Below are positions 60,701-64,000 of a stretch of 64,000 nucleotides of DNA, in pieces. Numbering within the stretch: position 1 is the stretch's first letter; each line of letters starts with the position of its first letter. Made by a program: the position numbers and the translations under genes. The notes under the pieces are model-generated. The model was not told the DNA's origin. It worked only from the letters and a program-made list of their open reading frames with translations, and made no database searches. This DNA comes from Pelomicrobium methylotrophicum (GTDB lineage: Bacteria > Pseudomonadota > Gammaproteobacteria > Burkholderiales > UBA6910). The stretch covers positions 1 through 64,000 of the forward strand of contig NZ_VPFL01000003.1 of NCBI RefSeq assembly GCF_008014345.1. Reading direction: 5' to 3'.

Positions 60701-61621
60701 GGCGGTGTCGCGAATTTCCCGCTCGCCCGGCAGGAACACCAGGATGTCGCCGGGGCCCAGGCGCGCCGCTTCGTCCACCGCGTCCGCGATGGCCTCGGTC
60801 AGTCCCCGCCCGTCGTCCTCGCTCTCCTCGAAGGGCCGGTAGCGGATCTCCACCGGGTAGAGGCGGCCGGAGACCTCCACCACTGGCGCATCGCCGAAGT
60901 GCCGGGAAAAACGCTCGGCGTCGATGGTGGCCGAGGTGATGATGACCTTGAGGTCGGGACGCTTGGGCAGCAACTGCTTCACGTACCCCAGCAGGAAATC
61001 GATGTTGAGACTGCGCTCGTGGGCTTCGTCGATGATGAGCGTGTCATAGGCGGCGAGCAGGGGATCAGCCTGGGTCTCAGCCAGCAGGATGCCGTCGGTC
61101 ATGAGCTTCACATAACTCTCATCCGAGACCCGATCGGAGAAACGCACCTTGAAGCCCACCGCCCGGCCCAGGGGCGTTGCCAGCTCCGTGGCGATACGCG
61201 CGGCGACGGTGCGCGCAGCGATGCGCCGGGGTTGGGTGTGGCCGATCATACCCGCCACGCCGCGCTGGAGGGCCAAGCAGATTTTGGGAAGCTGGGTGGT
61301 TTTGCCTGAGCCCGTCTCGCCGCAAACGATGACGACCGGGTTGGAGGCGATGGCCGCGGCGATTTCCTCCCGCTTCTGGGAGATCGGCAGCTCCTCGGGG
61401 AAGGTGGGCACGGGCAGCCGTGCCAAGCGCTGCCGGAAACGGGCGGCGGAAGCCTCGAGCCTGGCCTCGATCAGCCGCAATCGGGCCGGGTCGCCACCGC
61501 AGGACACCACGCGGGTCAGCGCCTCCGCCAGGGCGTAGCGATCCCGGGCCATCGTCTCGTGGAGGCGGGCCGACAGGCGTTCGAAGAACGCAGTGCCACG
61601 AAGGGCGGCGGCTGAGGTCAT
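57734..61621 (-). CDS. hrpA: ATP-dependent RNA helicase
   Basis: A 1295-residue DEAH-box helicase, the size of E. coli HrpA (1300). Walker A is GETGSGKTTQLP at about 101-112, the DEAH box is in LIIDEAHERSLNIDFLLGY, then SAT in TSATIDAERFSRHF and motif VI QRAGRCGR. The HrpA-specific C-terminal half (DUF3418 region) is complete. It acts on mRNA and rescues stalled or collided ribosomes. The gene is monocistronic, with its promoter in the spacer shared with terC. Confidence 0.96.
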   Translation of the reverse strand: MTSAAALRGTAFFERLSARLHETMARDRYALAEALTRVVSCGGDPARLRLIEARLEASAARFRQRLARLPVPTFPEELPISQKREEIAAAIASNPVVIVCGETGSGKTTQLPKICLALQRGVAGMIGHTQPRRIAARTVAARIATELATPLGRAVGFKVRFSDRVSDESYVKLMTDGILLAETQADPLLAAYDTLIIDEAHERSLNIDFLLGYVKQLLPKRPDLKVIITSATIDAERFSRHFGDAPVVEVSGRLYPVEIRYRPFEESEDDGRGLTEAIADAVDEAARLGPGDILVFLPGEREIRDTAEALRKHHPVGTEILPLYARLSAAEQARVFEPSRGRRVVLATNVAETSLTVPGIRYVIDSGYARVKRYSYRQKVEQLLTEKISQASANQRAGRCGRVASGVCFRLYSEEDFAARPPFTDPEILRSSLASVILRMQALNLGEVQAFPFVDPPAPKAIADGYQLLTELGAVDENRRITKLGRELARLPIDPRIGRMILAARDEHCLTEVLIIASALSVQDPRERPMEKTQAADQAHAEFSDERSDFLSYLKIWKFFDEALKHKKSNRKLREEIQARFLSHLRLREWRDIHGQLHALVTEMGMRLNEAPGTYEQIHRALLAGLPGNVGMKSEEPGEYQGARGIKFLIHPASGLRRKAPKWIVAAELTETTRLYARCVAAIEPAWIEQVAGHLVKRSYFEPRWEKGTAQVVAWEQVSLHGLIVVPRRRVHYGPIDPKTSREIFIRQALVAGDFECKGEFFRHNARLRKEIEALEHKSRRQDVLVDEERMFAFFDARVPPDVYNGISFERWRREAEAKNPRLLFMSRDDLMRHEAEGITEALYPESLEVNGVALRLSYRFEPGHPMDGVTVTVPLHLLNQLPAAPFEWLVPGMLREKVNALIRGLPKSLRRVFVPIPECVTEALTALDRHSRRMPLTEALSAVLKETRGVEVPPDAWSTVDLPAHHFMNFRVVDEKGAELAMGRDLNALRRDLGRQAEASFAPESAWERPGLKRWGDLELPEEVEFRRGKHTLKGYPALVDEGDSVRLTLLETPEKALEATRAGINRLFRLELKEQLKDLERSIKDAPQLVMLYAPYGDGEALKEELTAAIVERAVWSDESPIRTRRDYEARAKQVRAKLQVVCQEYVRLLTQILTEAQAVKKLLATPVARAWRHVVPDMGRQLDALVHRGFLTRTPYARLVEYPRYLKAMQRRLEKLQNWGERDAKWTAEIERLTREWQRRVERSRNSGAADPKLEEFRWMLEELRVSLFAQELRTPYPVSVKRLDKVLAELR

Positions 61622-61881
61622 GGAAAACCGGACGGACCTGAAAAAGTTTCTATTTTAACCGGTGTCCCGGCTCAAGCCTGGCGGCTCGGTGCACACCGCT
61701 GCCGGAGGAAGGCGAGGGCCAAGCGGGGAGCGCTCGCCGGGCGTCTATCTCCCCGCGGAAGAGGAGGCAGGCAGAGGGCGGGCGTGGCCCCTGAGACGCC
61801 GCCCACCTCCTACGCCGCCGCCCCGCTGCGCGAACCCTCCCTGCGCCGTGCTCCGCACCCGAACCGTCGGGCCCCGCGCGG

Positions 61882-62853
61882 TTAGCGAGCGTCTTCCTGC
61901 GCCCTTCCACCGGGTTTGACCACTAGACTCAAGATCATCGCGGCAGCGAGCACCGCCGCCACCACGGCGAGCGACACGAACACGGGGATCTTGTAGAAGT
62001 CTGCGATCAGCATCTTCACGCCGATGAAAATCAGGATCAGCGCGAGCCCGTAGCTCAGCAGGTGGAACCGCCCGGCAAAACCCGCCAGCAGGAAGTACAT
62101 GGCTCTCAAGCCCAGGATGGCGAACACGTTGGAGGTCAGCACGATGAATGGATCCAGGGTGATGGCAAAGATCGCCGGGATGCTGTCCACGGCGAAGACC
62201 ACGTCGGTCACACCCACCATGACCATGACCACGAATAGCGGTGTCGCCCATCGCACACCGTCCTTGGTCACGAAAAACCGCTCCTCGTGGAACTGCGGCG
62301 TGATCCGCAAGTGAGCGCGCAGCCATCGCAGCACGGGGTTCGCTTCCAAATCCGGTTTGTTGTCGGCGAACACCCACATCTTGATGCCAGTCACCAGCAG
62401 GAACGCGCCGAACAGGTACAGCACCCAGTGGAAGCGGGCGATCAGCCAGGCGCCGCCCAGAATCATGGCCGCCCGCAGCACGATGGCGCCCACGATGCCG
62501 TAGATCAAGACGCGCCGCTGGTATCTTAACGGCACGGCGAAATAGCTGAACAGCATGAGGAACACGAAGATGTTGTCTACTGCCAACGACTTCTCGACCA
62601 GATAGCCGGTGAGAAACTCGGTGGTCTTGAGGTTGGCCACTGCGCGGCCGTGCTCCGCATCGAGATACCACCACAACAATCCGGCAAAGACGAGGGAAAG
62701 GGCGACCCACAGGGCTGACCACCAGGCCGCCTCTCGAAGCGTGACCCGCCGGGAGCCCTTGCGTTCCAGAAGCAGGATATCGACGACGAGGGCGGTGACG
62801 ACAAAGGCGGCGAACACCGCCCACATCCAGGGGGTGCCGATGGTTTCGGTCAT
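61882..62853 (-). CDS. TerC/Alx-family membrane protein, predicted manganese exporter
   Basis: A 323-residue inner-membrane protein, the length of E. coli Alx (321). About nine helices, with the paired acidic helices LLWWYLDAEHG/EKSLAVDNIFVFLMLFSYF and TDVVFAVDSIPAIFAITLD that typify TerC/Alx proteins. The AKENR-type first residues to 62988 are not coding. AAAGGAGAATCGT precedes ATG 62853. It lies behind a yybP-ykoY riboswitch, which links it to Mn(II) and alkaline pH response as for alx. Confidence 0.93.
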   Translation of the reverse strand: MTETIGTPWMWAVFAAFVVTALVVDILLLERKGSRRVTLREAAWWSALWVALSLVFAGLLWWYLDAEHGRAVANLKTTEFLTGYLVEKSLAVDNIFVFLMLFSYFAVPLRYQRRVLIYGIVGAIVLRAAMILGGAWLIARFHWVLYLFGAFLLVTGIKMWVFADNKPDLEANPVLRWLRAHLRITPQFHEERFFVTKDGVRWATPLFVVMVMVGVTDVVFAVDSIPAIFAITLDPFIVLTSNVFAILGLRAMYFLLAGFAGRFHLLSYGLALILIFIGVKMLIADFYKIPVFVSLAVVAAVLAAAMILSLVVKPGGRAQEDAR

Positions 62854-62910
62854 ACGATTCTCCTTTGCAGCTCGTTGACGGGGTCCCATCCCCGAACTGC
62901 CAGCCATCGG

Positions 62911-62951
62911 CCCAAAAACAAAAAGACCTTTGCCGAGGCTGGCAAAGGTCT
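62911..62951 (-). terminator. Terminator of the terC riboswitch
   Basis: On the minus strand AGACCTTTGCC and GGCAAAGGTCT form a perfect 11-bp stem around AGCCTC, followed by TTTTGTTTTT. The 5' arm is the last part of the riboswitch, so aptamer folding and termination exclude each other. Confidence 0.9.
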
Positions 62952-63058
62952 CGCTTGCAACCTGGGGTTGCCGGCAGGACCGGGGCAATGCCCGGACTGA
63001 CGATCCTGCCGTCGGAGCCTGTTGGAACAGGCCCCGTTGAGCTACTCCCCTTTGGGGC
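62924..63058 (-). ncRNA. yybP-ykoY (manganese) riboswitch upstream of terC
   Basis: The minus-strand leader contains CCCCAAAGGGGAGTAGCTC (63057-63039), then the conserved GGCAACCCCAGGTTGCAAGC with GAGACCTTTGCC, the 3' signature of the yybP-ykoY element. The GGGGAGTAG start and the CGAGACC end are the two diagnostic blocks. It is followed by an overlapping terminator and then the terC start about 70 bases later. In E. coli the same element controls alx in response to Mn(II) and pH. Confidence 0.92.
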
Positions 63059-63139
63059 CGGCGCGCCCGAAGCGCACCGACGCGGATTCTACCAGGTTTT
63101 GGAAGCCCGGAGTCAAAAAAGTTCCGGTCCGCAAAACCA

Positions 63140-64000
63140 TCACCGGATCAGTCCGAGGGCGAGGCACAGGGGCAGCGTCACCCAGAAGGCGATGGTGCTC
63201 CAGCCGATGAGGAGCGCGGCCGCCTCGTGGTCGAGGCGGAACCGGTCCGCCAGCAACAGCGCCGTCATCATGGTGGGCGTGGTGCCCTCCACCACCGCCG
63301 CGTACTCGGGCTCTCCCAGGGGCGAGAAAAGCAGGCGCGCCGAGCACCACACCAGGAGCGGGACCACGAGCAGCTTCACGGCAGCCGTCGCCAGGATCTC
63401 GCGCTTGGGAACGAGGGCCCGCCACGGTATGGTGAGCCCCAACACGAACAGGATCACCGGGATCGTCGCGGCGCCGATGAAGCGGGTCGCGTTCACCAAG
63501 GGATCATAGACCCAGCCTGCATACTGCAGCCCCATGCCCAGCAGGAACGCCCAGATGGGCGGCATAGTGGCAACAGCCTGCCAGACCGACGGCCGTTCCC
63601 CCGCGTTTTTCCGATGGGAGCCCAGCCGGGTACAGATCCATACCCCCACGCTCCACACCACCGGGATGGTCATCAGCATGTCGTTGAACACGGCGTAGCG
63701 CAGCGCCTCCGGACCGTAGAAAAACTGCAGCACCGGCACGCCGATATTGAAAGTGTTACCGAACATACCGCCCACCATGAGCACCGCCCGGGTCGTGTCC
63801 TTGAGGCCGCGGCCAATGGAGGATCGATACAGGATCCAGTAAAGGATCGCACCCGAAGCCAAAGAGCCGATGCCCACGAGCAGCGGAACCCGCAGCAGGT
63901 CGCGGGTGATGGGCGTCGTGGCGGAGACGGAAAAGATGATGGCCGGGTAGAAGACGTACATCACCAGCCGGTTGAGCTGGCTGCGCAGGGGTGCAAGCGG
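63140..64000 (-). CDS. AEC-family transporter (auxin efflux carrier-like), start outside window
   Basis: The last 286 residues of a membrane carrier; the frame is still open at the right edge. Eight hydrophobic segments, a central hydrophilic loop (ICTRLGSHRKNAGERPS), the conserved FGNTFNIGVPVLQFFYG in the first half and the GTTPTMMTALLLADRF block near the end are typical of AEC proteins. Substrate unknown; family members export malonate, malate or amino acids. The N-terminal two or three helices are missing. It is convergent with nothing and reads into the riboswitch spacer. Confidence 0.85.
   Translation of the reverse strand, partial: PLAPLRSQLNRLVMYVFYPAIIFSVSATTPITRDLLRVPLLVGIGSLASGAILYWILYRSSIGRGLKDTTRAVLMVGGMFGNTFNIGVPVLQFFYGPEALRYAVFNDMLMTIPVVWSVGVWICTRLGSHRKNAGERPSVWQAVATMPPIWAFLLGMGLQYAGWVYDPLVNATRFIGAATIPVILFVLGLTIPWRALVPKREILATAAVKLLVVPLLVWCSARLLFSPLGEPEYAAVVEGTTPTMMTALLLADRFRLDHEAAALLIGWSTIAFWVTLPLCLALGLIR

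Noticed and set aside
1-64000. CRISPR arrays, prophage, tRNA or rRNA genes
   Set aside because: No regularly spaced repeats, phage structural genes, or clover-leaf/rRNA signature sequences were seen on either strand.

Overview
Organism. The window is GC-rich, dense, and reads as a free-living betaproteobacterium. The strongest clue is the proteasome-like hydrolase BPH at 30412-31041, which is typical of Betaproteobacteria. DinB with a LexA box, GluQ-RS, ThiI, HrpA, DsbB, an RND pump and assimilatory nitrate genes fit the same picture. I see no rRNA, tRNA or CRISPR array.

Layout. The left edge carries the tail of an IS5-family transposase. From 0.1 to 34 kb lies ordinary chromosome: a diguanylate cyclase, hydrolases, SOS-controlled DinB, a MOSC protein, an MFS carrier with an extra C-terminal domain, FMN and quinone reductases, a VapBC pair, DsbB, WrbA-pirin, an RND efflux operon with a divergent LysR regulator, thioredoxin, NDH-2, PabB, a copper chaperone, a cluster of lipoproteins and zinc-ribbon membrane proteins, an outer-membrane barrel, GluQ-RS, BPH and a trans-sulfuration enzyme. 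Several deletion scars are visible: a Sir2/SDR fusion, an alcohol dehydrogenase tail and a truncated small protein.

Nitrogen island, 34.9-54.7 kb, all on the minus strand. There are three transcription units. (1) nirB-nirD-nasA-cobA: cytoplasmic nitrate and nitrite reduction plus siroheme synthesis. (2) nrtA-nrtB-nrtD, a NarK/NasA-type MFS carrier, and a fused PP2C phosphatase/Ser-Thr kinase: uptake and probable control. (3) An unusual operon encoding a NirB-like flavoprotein fused to a [2Fe-2S] domain and a ferric-reductase-like diheme membrane domain, an 11-heme cytochrome c, a DUF3365 heme protein, a small cytochrome c, a single-domain globin and an ANTAR regulator. A second ANTAR regulator lies just upstream.

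Regulation. Each of the three units has the same upstream layout, read directly from the sequence: an NtrC-type dyad (GCACC-N5-GGTGC), a sigma-54 -24/-12 promoter 107-110 nt from it, and a leader with two hairpins whose six-base loops have A at position 1 and G at position 4 (the ANTAR target). The second hairpin shares its 3' arm with an intrinsic terminator. Nitrogen limitation would start transcription, and nitrate or nitrite would allow read-through by way of the ANTAR proteins. The third unit is therefore predicted to be part of the nitrate-assimilation regulon, although its membrane NAD(P)H-to-multiheme-cytochrome chain is not a standard part of that pathway. It is the best candidate here for an undescribed system.

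The right end holds ThiI, a RipA-like membrane protein, HrpA, a TerC/Alx protein behind a yybP-ykoY (manganese) riboswitch, and an AEC-family carrier cut by the window edge.
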